A stretch of 21,371 nucleotides of DNA from JBPCPM01 sp050999155 (GCA_050999155.1 JBPCPM010000167.1:1-21371); one strand, 5' to 3'. Shown: positions 14,872 to 21,343, counted from the stretch's first letter. The notes: a model not told the origin generated them from the sequence alone. Numbers and translations: made by a program.

Positions 14872-15243
14872 GAGGGCCATCAGCGGCCCTGTCGTGAGTC
14901 CGGCGCCGGGGTCGCCCGGTGTGCCGCCGTCGCGCAGGGCTTCGGCGACCATCGTCCGCTGACGGGCGGTGAGCGCCTCGAGCTTCTTGTTCTCGGAGAT
15001 GGCAAGTGCCTGCGCGAGCTTGCGGCTGCGCTTGGTCCCCCAGCTGCGCTGGCTCAGCAGCAGCTCTCCGAAGGTCATCGTCTCGGCCTCCCAGGGGCAG
15101 TCTTCGACCACTGCGGCCGCCTGCACGTTCCCGTCGGCAATCCGGCGCTTGAGCTCCGCACGAGCCAACCGGACACGGTTGGCCCTGGCGAGCGCGCTCA
15201 AATGCTGCGGGACGCTCGTGGCTGCTTCCGTCGCCTCGTGCAT
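14866..15243 (-). CDS. Actinobacterial integration host factor (mIHF)-like nucleoid protein
   Basis: The 125-residue protein has the mIHF order. An N-terminal basic helix (LARANRVRLARAELKRRIADGN, 18-39) is followed by AAAVVEDCPWEAETMTFGELLLSQ, like mIHF's 'VIAQAETDEVIAKMKVVDLLES' region. Then comes a helix-hairpin-helix-like segment RSWGTKRSRKLAQALAISENKKLEALTARQRTMVAEAL (66-103). In mIHF the hairpin is PGVGKVKA; here it is RSWGTKRSRK, so it is diverged. Members bind DNA and RNA, bend DNA and organise the nucleoid, and are often essential in actinomycetes. The C-terminal 20 residues are Gly-rich and probably unstructured. ATG 15243 is supported by GGGAGGG 7 nt upstream. A promoter with both boxes lies about 150 nt upstream, leaving a long leader. 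Confidence 0.65.
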   Translation of the reverse strand: MHEATEAATSVPQHLSALARANRVRLARAELKRRIADGNVQAAAVVEDCPWEAETMTFGELLLSQRSWGTKRSRKLAQALAISENKKLEALTARQRTMVAEALRDGGTPGDPGAGLTTGPLMALA

Positions 15244-15394
15244 GGTGTGACCCTCCCAGGTGGTGGCCTCGCCCCAGCGGGACGCGGCATCGTCGTTTTC
15301 ACCCCCGGGCCACAGCGGCGCCGGGGGCTCTCTCCCCTGCTCGAGGTCGTGCCCGGTGAACTGCTTCCGGCCCGCGACTCAGCGAACGAGTCCC

Positions 15395-15424
15395 AACCTA
15401 CCGAGACGAGCGCGGGGAAGGCAA
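15395..15424 (-). promoter_or_regulatory. Sigma-70-type promoter of the mIHF-like gene (TTGCCT-N18-TAGGTT)
   Basis: On the minus strand TTGCCT (15424-15419) and TAGGTT (15400-15395) are separated by 18 nt. It is the only promoter in the window where I see both boxes at good spacing. Transcription would begin near 15388, giving a leader of about 145 nt. Confidence 0.55.
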
Positions 15425-15429
15425 CGTGG

Positions 15430-15463
15430 AACCAAAGTGCTTATCGCTAAGAGCATGGTTTTT
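15430..15463. promoter_or_regulatory. A+T-richer palindrome, possible operator or terminator
   Basis: On the plus strand AACCA (15430-15434) pairs with TGGTT (15456-15460), and TGCTTA (15438-15443) with TAAGAGCA (15448-15455) apart from a bulge, around TCGC. Five T residues (15459-15463) follow on the plus strand only. It lies just upstream of the -35 box of the mIHF-like promoter, so a regulator site is one reading. A plus-strand terminator is the other, although no plus-strand gene reaches it. Confidence 0.4.
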
Positions 15464-15524
15464 CTCCCGCCGTGGCGTCCGATGGTCCACAACGCCGAGC
15501 CTGCCTCCCCCGTGCCGGGGATGG

Positions 15525-16799
15525 TCACTCCGTCAACTCGGGGAAATCGGTCAGGACGTCCTCGAAGAGGGTCAGCGCACGCTCGAGGTGGGCCTGTTCG
15601 TGGGTGGCCATCAGGCTCGTTCGTAGCAGCGCGCCGGCCGGGGGGACCGCGGGGTGCAGGGCGACGTTGGTGTAGACGCCCGCGTCGAAGAGTGCCTTCC
15701 ACAGCGCCACCGCCCGCATGTCGTCCCCGACGATCACCGGCACGATCGGTGTGAACACCTCGGTGCCATCGGCCAGCGTGGCCGGCGGAACGAGGCGCAG
15801 GCCCAAGGCGGTGAGTCCGCGGTGCAGGAAGCGGGCGTTGTCGGCCAACCGGGCGAACAGCTCGGCGCCCTCGCTGCGGCAGATCCGCACCGCGGCCAGC
15901 GCCGAGCCGATGGCGGCGGGCACGGCGGATGCCGTGAACACGAAGGCCCGCGAGGAGAACCGCAGGTAGTCGATCACCTCGGCCGGCCCGGCGATGAACC
16001 CGCCGCACGAGGCGAGCGACTTGGAGAAGGTGCCCATCCGCAGATCGACCCGGTCCTCGACACCGAACAGCTCGCTCGCCCCGGCGCCCCGGGAGCCGAG
16101 GACCCCGACGCCGTGGGCCTCGTCGACCATCAGGCGGGCGCCGTAGCGCTCGCACAGGTCGGCCACCCCCTCCAGCGGAGCGACATCGCCCTCCATGGAG
16201 AACACGCCGTCGACGACGACCAGCGTGCCACCGTCGTCACCCTGGGCGCGCTGGAGCATCCGCTCGAGCTTGTCGGTGCGGTTGTGGCGAAACGGCCGCA
16301 TCCGCGCGCCGGCGAGGCGGCAGCCGTCGAGGATCGAAGCGTGGTCGCAGGAATCGACGATCACCGTGTCGCCCGGGCCGAGGATCGTGCCCAGACAGCC
16401 GGCGTTGGCCTGGTAGCCGGTGGTGAACACGAGCGCCTGCTCGGTTCGCATCCAGGCGGCGATCTCGTCCTCGAGATCGAGGTGCAGTGGGATCGTGCCG
16501 TTGAGCAGGCGTGAGCCCGTGAGCGCGGTGCCGTAGCGCTCGAGGGCGTCCGCGGCGGCCTGCTTGACCCGAGGGTCACCCGTGAGCCCGAGGTAGTTGT
16601 TGGACCCGAGCATCACCGTCTCGCGACCCTCCATCTCGACCACGGGGCCGGCCTGGCCCTCGAGCACCCGGAAGTACGGCAGCAGGTCGTGCTCCCGGGC
16701 CAGGGCGAGCTGCTCGGCCCGTTCGTGGCCGCGGGCCTTGGCGAACACGTCCACCGGCTCGGGAGCTCCGGCGGCCGTCGGCTGCGATGCCGCGGACAT
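15525..16799 (-). CDS. Alpha-oxoamine synthase, serine palmitoyltransferase-like (PLP enzyme)
   Basis: This 424-residue protein is a fold-type I PLP enzyme that would condense an acyl-CoA with an amino acid and release CO2. NNYLGLTGDPRVKQAA, GSRLLNGTIPLHLDLE, FTTGYQANAGCLG, DHASILDGCRLAGA (H153 stacks on PLP) and VDEAHGVGVLG (D226, H229) are family blocks. Lys260 in GTFSKSLASCGGFIAG should form the Schiff base. FSKS followed by S-L-A-S-x-GGFIAG resembles bacterial serine palmitoyltransferases. BioF usually has TFGKG and KBL TLGKA. The family includes BioF, KBL and SPT, and the exact substrates cannot be proven here. ATG 16799 is chosen over a longer frame to 16916, which would overlap the divergent gene. 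A GACACT hexamer lies 7 nt upstream. The GNAT-fold gene starts 41 bp away in the other direction. Confidence 0.88.
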   Translation of the reverse strand: MSAASQPTAAGAPEPVDVFAKARGHERAEQLALAREHDLLPYFRVLEGQAGPVVEMEGRETVMLGSNNYLGLTGDPRVKQAAADALERYGTALTGSRLLNGTIPLHLDLEDEIAAWMRTEQALVFTTGYQANAGCLGTILGPGDTVIVDSCDHASILDGCRLAGARMRPFRHNRTDKLERMLQRAQGDDGGTLVVVDGVFSMEGDVAPLEGVADLCERYGARLMVDEAHGVGVLGSRGAGASELFGVEDRVDLRMGTFSKSLASCGGFIAGPAEVIDYLRFSSRAFVFTASAVPAAIGSALAAVRICRSEGAELFARLADNARFLHRGLTALGLRLVPPATLADGTEVFTPIVPVIVGDDMRAVALWKALFDAGVYTNVALHPAVPPAGALLRTSLMATHEQAHLERALTLFEDVLTDFPELTE

Positions 16800-16812
16800 G
16801 GCCGACAGTGTC
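16797..16812 (-). promoter_or_regulatory. Possible leaderless promoter, GACACT 7 nt before ATG
   Basis: GACACT (16812-16807, minus strand) sits 7 nt before ATG 16799. It departs from TANNNT at the first position. It is only 13 bp from the opposing -10 box at 16826, so the two promoters would compete for polymerase. Confidence 0.35.
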
Positions 16813-16825
16813 CCACAGCCTCCGA

Positions 16826-16842
16826 TAGCGTCAGCGCGCGTG
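16826..16842 (+). promoter_or_regulatory. Leaderless-type promoter, TAGCGT 8 nt before GTG
   Basis: TAGCGT at 16826-16831 is followed by CAGCGCGC and GTGAGC. It is almost identical to the sequence before the methyltransferase at 1585. No ribosome-binding site is present. Confidence 0.55.
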
Positions 16843-18042
16843 AGCACCCTGCCCGCCAGCGCCGGCGCGGTGGAGGTCCGCCCCGTCTCCGGGCGCCGTG
16901 ACCTGCGCCGCTTCATCGAGGTTCCCTACCGGCTGCGGGCCGCCGACGAGCTGTGGGTGCCGCCGCTGCGCTTCGAGCGCCGCCAGTTCCTCAGCCCGCG
17001 CCACAACCCGTTCCTGCGCCGCGCCGGGGTCCAGCTGCTGCTGGCCTGGCGTGACGGCGAGGTTGTGGGAAGGATCAGCGCCCATCACGACCCCCGCTAC
17101 GACGAGCTGTACGGGGGCGCCGACGGCATGTTCGGGTTCTTCGAGGCCATCGACGATCCGGAGGTCGCCGTCACCCTGCTCGACGCCGCCGCCGGGTGGC
17201 TGCGCGAGCGGGGGCGCGACCGGATGATCGGTCCGATGGACTTCACCACCAACGACGAGTGCGGCCTGCTGATCGACGGCTACGAGCGACCGCCGATGAT
17301 CCTGCAGCCCTGGCATCCGCCGTACTACCGGGAGCTCCTCGGGCGCGCCGGAGGCGCGAAGGCAATTGACCTGCTCATGTGGGAGCTTGACCTCGGCCGG
17401 CTCAAGCAGGGTGACGAGTTCCACCCGGCGATCCACGCCGTGGCCGAGAAGGTCAGCTCCGAGCACGGGGTCACGGTCCGCAAGATGCGCCGCCGCGATC
17501 TCGACTCCGAGATCGCGGCGTTCATCGACGTCTACAACGAGGCGTGGTCGCACAACTGGGCGTTCGTCCCCATCGACCGCGAGGAGGCGAGCTTCTACGC
17601 CAAGACCCTGCGCCCGGTCATCGATCCGAACTGGGCGTTCATCGCCGAGCGCGACGGCGAGGTGCTCGGCGCGGCGCTCAGCCTGCCCGACGTCAACGAG
17701 GCGACGAAGGCGATGGGCGGCCGACTGTTTCCGCTCGGCTGGGCGCGCTTTCTCCGCGACCGGCGCCGGGTGCAGCGGGTGCGGGTGTTCGCGCTCGGGG
17801 TCAAGCCGGAGTACCAGCACCTCGGAATCGCCGCCGCCCTGTACGTCAAGCACCGCGACGCGGCGGCCAGCGACGACGACCTGATCCGGGGCGGGGAGAT
17901 GGGGTGGATCCTCGAGACCAACGACGCCATGAACCGCGCGATGGAGGGGATGGGGGGCTCGGTGGTCAAGCGCTACCGCATCTACAAGTTCCCGCTTGGT
18001 TCCGGGGGCGGCTCGGCCGACCACTACACTGGCTCGCTGTGA
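16840..18042 (+). CDS. GNAT-fold N-acyltransferase-like protein, candidate ceramide-synthase-type enzyme
   Basis: The 400-residue protein opens with VEVRPVSGRRDLRRFIEVPYRL and DELWVPPLRFERRQFLSPRHNPFLRRAGVQLLLAWRDGEVVGRISA. FGFFEAIDDPEVAVTLLDAAAGWLRERG, GPMDFTTNDECGLLIDGYERPPMI and YYRELLGRAGGAKAIDLLMWEL follow. The C-terminal half (about 210-385) is a GNAT domain: AFIAERDGEVLGAALSL and VFALGVKPEYQHLGIAAALY, the latter in the acyl-CoA pyrophosphate-loop position. This family is widespread and mostly unassigned; I believe the bacterial ceramide synthase candidates (bCerS) belong to the same group. Divergence from an SPT-like gene supports N-acylation of a long-chain base, which is inference. 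GTG 16840 is chosen from the -10 spacing, and the frame upstream lies in the divergent gene. Its TGA overlaps the next GTG. Confidence 0.8.
   Translation: MSTLPASAGAVEVRPVSGRRDLRRFIEVPYRLRAADELWVPPLRFERRQFLSPRHNPFLRRAGVQLLLAWRDGEVVGRISAHHDPRYDELYGGADGMFGFFEAIDDPEVAVTLLDAAAGWLRERGRDRMIGPMDFTTNDECGLLIDGYERPPMILQPWHPPYYRELLGRAGGAKAIDLLMWELDLGRLKQGDEFHPAIHAVAEKVSSEHGVTVRKMRRRDLDSEIAAFIDVYNEAWSHNWAFVPIDREEASFYAKTLRPVIDPNWAFIAERDGEVLGAALSLPDVNEATKAMGGRLFPLGWARFLRDRRRVQRVRVFALGVKPEYQHLGIAAALYVKHRDAAASDDDLIRGGEMGWILETNDAMNRAMEGMGGSVVKRYRIYKFPLGSGGGSADHYTGSL
18025..18041 (+). promoter_or_regulatory. Leaderless-type promoter, TACACT 8 nt before GTG
   Basis: TACACT at 18025-18030, inside the last codons of the GNAT-fold gene, is 8 nt before GTG 18039. 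The small downstream gene may thus have its own start as well as being coupled to the upstream one. Confidence 0.4.
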
Positions 18043-18317
18043 GCGCCGAGCAGGGCCAGGAGATCGAGATCGTCGACGCCGAGCTGCCCGTCCCCCGGGA
18101 CGCCGGCGAGCTCGACCAGGCCCGCGGCGACGTCATCGGGACGGCGCTGGCCGCCGCCGGTGGCCTGGCCGCCGGAGCCGCGACGATCGCCGCCATGCAC
18201 GTCGCCCGCCGGGCCACCGCACGCAGCCCCGCCTGGCGCGTGCGCCGGGTCCGAAGAGGCGCGAAAGTCGCGGGCAGCCGGTCGTTTCTCATCGACGTCC
18301 ACATGCTCGACCGCTAG
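18039..18317 (+). CDS. Small single-pass membrane protein (92 aa), unknown function
   Basis: The product begins VSAEQGQEIEIVDAELPVPRD, an acidic head. A small-residue membrane segment (IGTALAAAGGLAAGAATIAAM, about residues 38-58) follows, then a basic tail (RRATARSPAWRVRRVRRGAK) and FLIDVHMLDR at the end. I recognise no family. GTG 18039 overlaps the TGA of the acyltransferase-like gene (GTGA), so translation is probably coupled. This makes it a candidate partner or membrane anchor for that enzyme, which is inference. The much longer open frame reaching back to 17544 is a shadow of the acyltransferase gene. Confidence 0.7.
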   Translation: MSAEQGQEIEIVDAELPVPRDAGELDQARGDVIGTALAAAGGLAAGAATIAAMHVARRATARSPAWRVRRVRRGAKVAGSRSFLIDVHMLDR

Positions 18318-18388
18318 CGCGCCGGTTGCCTGGTCCGTCCGCCGCCGTCCCGGCCGCAGCTTCTCGCGCGTCGGCCCGGCACCCCCGC

Positions 18389-19291
18389 ATGCCCGCCCGT
18401 GGGCCCGTCGTCGAGCTTGACGTCGCGCCTCCGTGCAGCTGGAAGATCCCCGCCCGGGGTCGCGGCGACGGGTTGACCCGGGTCCGCTCCGGCGTCATCT
18501 CGCGTCTGCTGGCGGCCGACGGCGCGCCCGTCCTCGTGCGGGCCTGGAAGGTAGGCGGGCAGATGCGCTTTCGTGCCGAACCGGCAGGCGCCCGGGGCGT
18601 CCCGGGCGCCGACGCCGACCGCCTGGCCTGGGCCGTCGACCGTCTGCGCTTCGCCGTGGGGATCGACGAGGACTTCCGGCCCCTGTTCCGGCAGTTCCGC
18701 GCCGATCCGCTGCTCGGCCCTTCCATGCGCCGGCAGCCCTGGTGGCGCCCCCGCCGCCACCCGACGGTGTGGGAGGCCTTCGCGTGGGCAGTCACCGAGC
18801 AGCTGATCGAGTCCACGCGGGCCGCGACGATCCAGCGCCGGATCACCGGTCGCTGGGGAACGCGTATGCAGACCGCCGCCGGGGTCCTGCGGGACGGTCC
18901 GTCGGCCGCGGCGATCGCGGCCCTCCCGGCGCCGGCGCTGGCCGCGTGCGATCTCGCGCCCAAGCGGGCGCAGGCCCTTGTCCGGGTGGCGGGCGAGGTC
19001 CACCGCGGCCGGATCGACCTCGCCGATCCGGCCGACGACGCCCGCCTGCTGGCGCAGCGCGAGATCGGCCCGTGGACCGTCCAGTGCCTCGGCCTGCTCG
19101 GCCGTGGCGAGCCCGACAGCCTCCCGGCCGGGGACCTGGCCTACGTCAAGCTCGTGGGCCGGCTGGCCCGGCTCGGGCGCCGCGCGACCGTCGAGGAGGT
19201 CGAGGAGTTCTTCGCCCCGTACGAGCCCTACCGGGGTCTGGCCGGCCTGTTCTGCCTCATCGGCCACGCCTCGGGACGCATCCCCGCCTGA
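18389..19291 (+). CDS. AlkA-like HhH-GPD DNA glycosylase (DNA-3-methyladenine glycosylase II family)
   Basis: The 300-residue protein has the AlkA layout. An N-terminal domain (VVELDVAPPCSWKIPARGRGDGLTRVR and on) resembles the AlkA N-domain. The helical HhH-GPD domain begins at HPTVWEAFAWAVTEQLIESTRAATIQRRI (124-152). LAPKRAQALVRVAGEV (189-204) and LAQREIGPWTVQCLGLLGRG (221-240) are the two sides of the helix-hairpin-helix, and SLPAGDLAYVKLVGRL holds Asp249, the expected catalytic Asp. Such enzymes remove alkylated purines from DNA. The usual LPGIGPWT is REIGPWT here, so the hairpin is slightly diverged. No ribosome-binding site or -10 box is seen before ATG 18389, and a somewhat earlier start cannot be excluded. 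The gene's stop lies inside the first unit of a tandem repeat. Confidence 0.87.
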   Translation: MPARGPVVELDVAPPCSWKIPARGRGDGLTRVRSGVISRLLAADGAPVLVRAWKVGGQMRFRAEPAGARGVPGADADRLAWAVDRLRFAVGIDEDFRPLFRQFRADPLLGPSMRRQPWWRPRRHPTVWEAFAWAVTEQLIESTRAATIQRRITGRWGTRMQTAAGVLRDGPSAAAIAALPAPALAACDLAPKRAQALVRVAGEVHRGRIDLADPADDARLLAQREIGPWTVQCLGLLGRGEPDSLPAGDLAYVKLVGRLARLGRRATVEEVEEFFAPYEPYRGLAGLFCLIGHASGRIPA

Positions 19292-19356
19292 GCGCGGGCC
19301 GCCAGGCAGCCGAACCCGACGAAACGCCCCCGATGGCGACGTGAAACGTCGGGTTC
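19286..19356. repeat. 71-bp tandem repeat, unit 1 (overlaps the glycosylase stop codon)
   Basis: The unit begins with GCCTGA, which contains the stop of the glycosylase gene. It contains an 11-bp inverted repeat, CGAACCCGACG (19311-19321) with CGTCGGGTTCG (19347-19357). I count 66 of 71 positions identical to unit 2. Confidence 0.85.
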
Positions 19357-19427
19357 GCCTGAGCGCGGGCCGCCACGCAGCCGAACCCGACGAACCACCC
19401 CCCATGGCGACGCGAAACGTCGGGTTC
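19357..19427. repeat. 71-bp tandem repeat, unit 2
   Basis: It starts with the same GCCTGAGCGCGGGCCGCCA as unit 1. Its hairpin is longer: GCCGAACCCGACG (19380-19392) pairs perfectly with CGTCGGGTTCGGC (19418-19430), a 13-bp stem with a 25-nt loop. It lies between convergent genes and may terminate transcription from both sides; there is no T-run. Confidence 0.85.
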
Positions 19428-19449
19428 GGCCCGCAGCGGGTTGGTGGGG

Positions 19450-20487
19450 CTAGCGCTCGGTGTCCGGGCCGCTGGTCAGCAGGTCGGTGGACAGGGCCTC
19501 GTCGGCGTTGGCCGGCTGGGCGATCAGTTTCTGGTCGCGCATCCAGTCGCCGAAGGCCTGCCACTCGGCGCGGTCGAGGTGGCCGAACGGCTTGTCGCCG
19601 GGAGCCTTGAGGACGGGAAGCGTCGCGTCGACCTCGGCGCGGGTGAGCTTGCGGTCGAGGTCGGGGTTGGCGTCCAGCAGGGCGTTGACTGCGCGTCCGG
19701 GGTTGCGCTCGGCGTCCTCGGTGCCGCGGGCCAGCGCCGCGATGAACAGCCGCAGGGACTCGGGGTCCTCCTCCAGGCGCTTGCGGCTGGTGACGAGCAC
19801 CAGCTCGTCGTAGGCGGGCACCCCCAGCTCGTCGACCGGCTGGATCCGCGGCTTCTTCTTGCGCTCCTTCAGCTCGACACCTTCGACGTTCCAGAACATC
19901 CCAAGGACGGCGTCGACCTTGCCCGAGAGCAGGGGGGGCTGGAGGCTGTCGCCGACGCTGACGGTCTTCACGTCGTCGAGGGTCAGGTCGGCCTCGGCGA
20001 GGATGCTCTTGAGGTAGGCCTCCTGGTACGGGATGCCTGCGGTGGCGATCCGCTTGCCCTCGAGATCTGAAGGCTTGCGGATCTTGCCCTTCGGCAGGGA
20101 TACCAGGGATGTCAGCGGACGCTGGGCGAGCGCCGCGACCGCGACGACATCGAGCCCCTGCTCGCGCGCGAGATACACCTCGGGCTCGTAGGTGACGGCC
20201 AGGTCGACCTGCCCGCGGGCCGCCTGCTTGATCGGCAGCGACGGGTCGGCCGGGGGCGGGGGGGTGGTCCCGACCTCGAGCCCGGCCTCCATGAACCGGC
20301 CCCGGTCGATCGCGCTGAAGATCCCCACGTGGTCGGGGTTGGGGAACCAGTCGAGCGCGACCGAGATCGGCGTCTGGGTGGGCTGCCCGGTCTCGGACTT
20401 CTTCCCGCACGCGACCAGCGCCAGCAGGACGACCAGCGATGTCGCGAGCGTCGCGAGGCGGCGGGCGGCGGATGTGTTTCGGACCAC
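19450..20487 (-). CDS. ABC transporter substrate-binding lipoprotein, NMT1/THI5 type (ThiY-like)
   Basis: The 345-residue product begins VVRNTSAARRLATLATSLVVLLALVACGKK, a lipoprotein signal with Cys27. ISVALDWFPNPDHVGIFSAIDRGRFMEAGLEV is the opening of the NMT1/THI5 fold. IKQAARGQVDLAVTYEPEVYLAREQGLDVVAVAALAQRPLTSLV and DLEGKRIATAGIPYQEAYLKSIL are the family's ligand-cleft blocks. Relatives bind pyrimidine thiamine precursors, riboflavin precursors, sulfonates or similar compounds, and the ligand is not certain here. GTG 20487 is set by AAAGGAG 7 nt upstream; the frame further upstream overlaps the permease gene and is not coding. It follows the permease gene by 19 bp. No riboswitch is visible in the window, although the operon's 5' end is outside. 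Confidence 0.88.
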   Translation of the reverse strand: MVRNTSAARRLATLATSLVVLLALVACGKKSETGQPTQTPISVALDWFPNPDHVGIFSAIDRGRFMEAGLEVGTTPPPPADPSLPIKQAARGQVDLAVTYEPEVYLAREQGLDVVAVAALAQRPLTSLVSLPKGKIRKPSDLEGKRIATAGIPYQEAYLKSILAEADLTLDDVKTVSVGDSLQPPLLSGKVDAVLGMFWNVEGVELKERKKKPRIQPVDELGVPAYDELVLVTSRKRLEEDPESLRLFIAALARGTEDAERNPGRAVNALLDANPDLDRKLTRAEVDATLPVLKAPGDKPFGHLDRAEWQAFGDWMRDQKLIAQPANADEALSTDLLTSGPDTER

Positions 20488-20494
20488 GGTCTGG

Positions 20495-20501
20495 CTCCTT
20501 T
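20495..20501 (-). promoter_or_regulatory. Ribosome-binding site AAAGGAG of the substrate-binding protein
   Basis: AAAGGAG on the minus strand lies 7 nt before GTG 20487, overlapping the gap after the permease stop. It decides the start of the lipoprotein gene. Confidence 0.7.
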
Positions 20502-20506
20502 GGCTG

Positions 20507-21343
20507 TCAGCGGCGGGCGGTCTCCCGACCGCTCCAGTGGACGAAGTGGCGTTGGCAGGCTCCGACGAGGGCAAAGAGCCCGACGGCGAGGAGGGCGAGG
20601 ATCACGACGGCGGCGAACATGCGGGCGGTCAGCAGCTGGCGGTTGGCCTGCAGGATCAGCTGGCCCAGGCCGCTGTCCGCACCGGCCCACTCGCCGAAGA
20701 CGGCCCCGATCACCGCGATGGTCGCGGCGATCTTGGCGCCGCTGAAGGCATGGGGCAGCGCGGCCGGGATCTCCACGCGCCGCAGGATGGTCAGCCGGTC
20801 GGCGTCGAGCGAGCGCATCATCGCCACCAGGGCAGGGTCGACAGAGCGCAGGCCGTCGATGGTCGCCACGCACAGCGGAAAGAAGCAGATAAGGCCGATG
20901 ACGATCAGCTTCGGCGCGAGCCCGAAGCCGAACCACAGGACGAGGATCGGGGCGATGGCGACGATCGGGATCGCCTGCGAACCGACGACCAGCGGGAACA
21001 GCGCCCGCCGCGCCCCGGCGCTCAGGTGCAGCGTGATGGCCACCGATACGCCGACGATCACCGCGACGGCGAGGCCGATAACGACCTCCTGGGCCGTCAC
21101 CCAGGTGTCGGCGGCAAGCAGCGCCCGGTCGGTCCACAGGGCGCCCGCCACGTCGGAGGGGGCAGGGACGATCGCGGGCTCGACTCCGGTGGCGACGGTG
21201 GCCAGCTCCCAGACCGCGAGCAGACCGGCGAGCACCAGCGCCGGCGCGGCGACGGCACGTAACCGGCCCGGGCGGTGGCCGGGCCGCGGCAGCGACCGGG
21301 GGCGCCCGGCCCACGAGCGGCGCACGGAGCGGGCCGCGCTCAC
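20507..21343 (-). CDS. ABC transporter permease, BPD (ThiX/SsuC-like) family
   Basis: The 278-residue protein has an Arg-rich start, a first helix (APALVLAGLLAVWELATVATG, about 33-53) and four to five further membrane helices. It contains the EAA loop that contacts the ATPase: VEIPAALPHAFSGAKIAATIAVIGAVFGEW, with the G in the usual place. VVGSQAIPIVAIAPILVLWFGFGLAPK is the block conserved in permeases of thiamine-precursor, nitrate, taurine and sulfonate importers. With the NMT1-type lipoprotein next door, it forms the membrane channel of the same importer. GTG 21343 overlaps the stop of a gene that continues off the window (GTGA), consistent with an ATPase-permease-binding-protein operon. 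Confidence 0.9.
   Translation of the reverse strand: MSAARSVRRSWAGRPRSLPRPGHRPGRLRAVAAPALVLAGLLAVWELATVATGVEPAIVPAPSDVAGALWTDRALLAADTWVTAQEVVIGLAVAVIVGVSVAITLHLSAGARRALFPLVVGSQAIPIVAIAPILVLWFGFGLAPKLIVIGLICFFPLCVATIDGLRSVDPALVAMMRSLDADRLTILRRVEIPAALPHAFSGAKIAATIAVIGAVFGEWAGADSGLGQLILQANRQLLTARMFAAVVILALLAVGLFALVGACQRHFVHWSGRETARR

Larger units (their letters stand above)
15244..15524. other. Regulatory gap between the mIHF-like gene and the SPT-like gene
   Basis: This 281-bp stretch has no gene I can support. It holds the mIHF-like ribosome-binding site (15251-15257), a 7-bp hairpin CCCCCGG/CCGGGGG (15302-15308 with 15321-15327) in the leader, the promoter at 15395-15424, and an A+T-richer palindrome at 15430-15463. 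A small GC hairpin just downstream of the SPT-like stop (around 15510-15524) might terminate that gene. Confidence 0.5.

Noticed and set aside
19286..19430. CRISPR array
   Set aside because: There are only two units, adjacent without unique spacers, and 71 bp long with an internal palindrome; this is a tandem repeat and not a CRISPR.
18314..20410. 698-codon minus-strand frame
   Set aside because: It covers the AlkA-like gene in antisense and the binding protein out of frame, with no recognisable domain and with the tandem repeat inside it.
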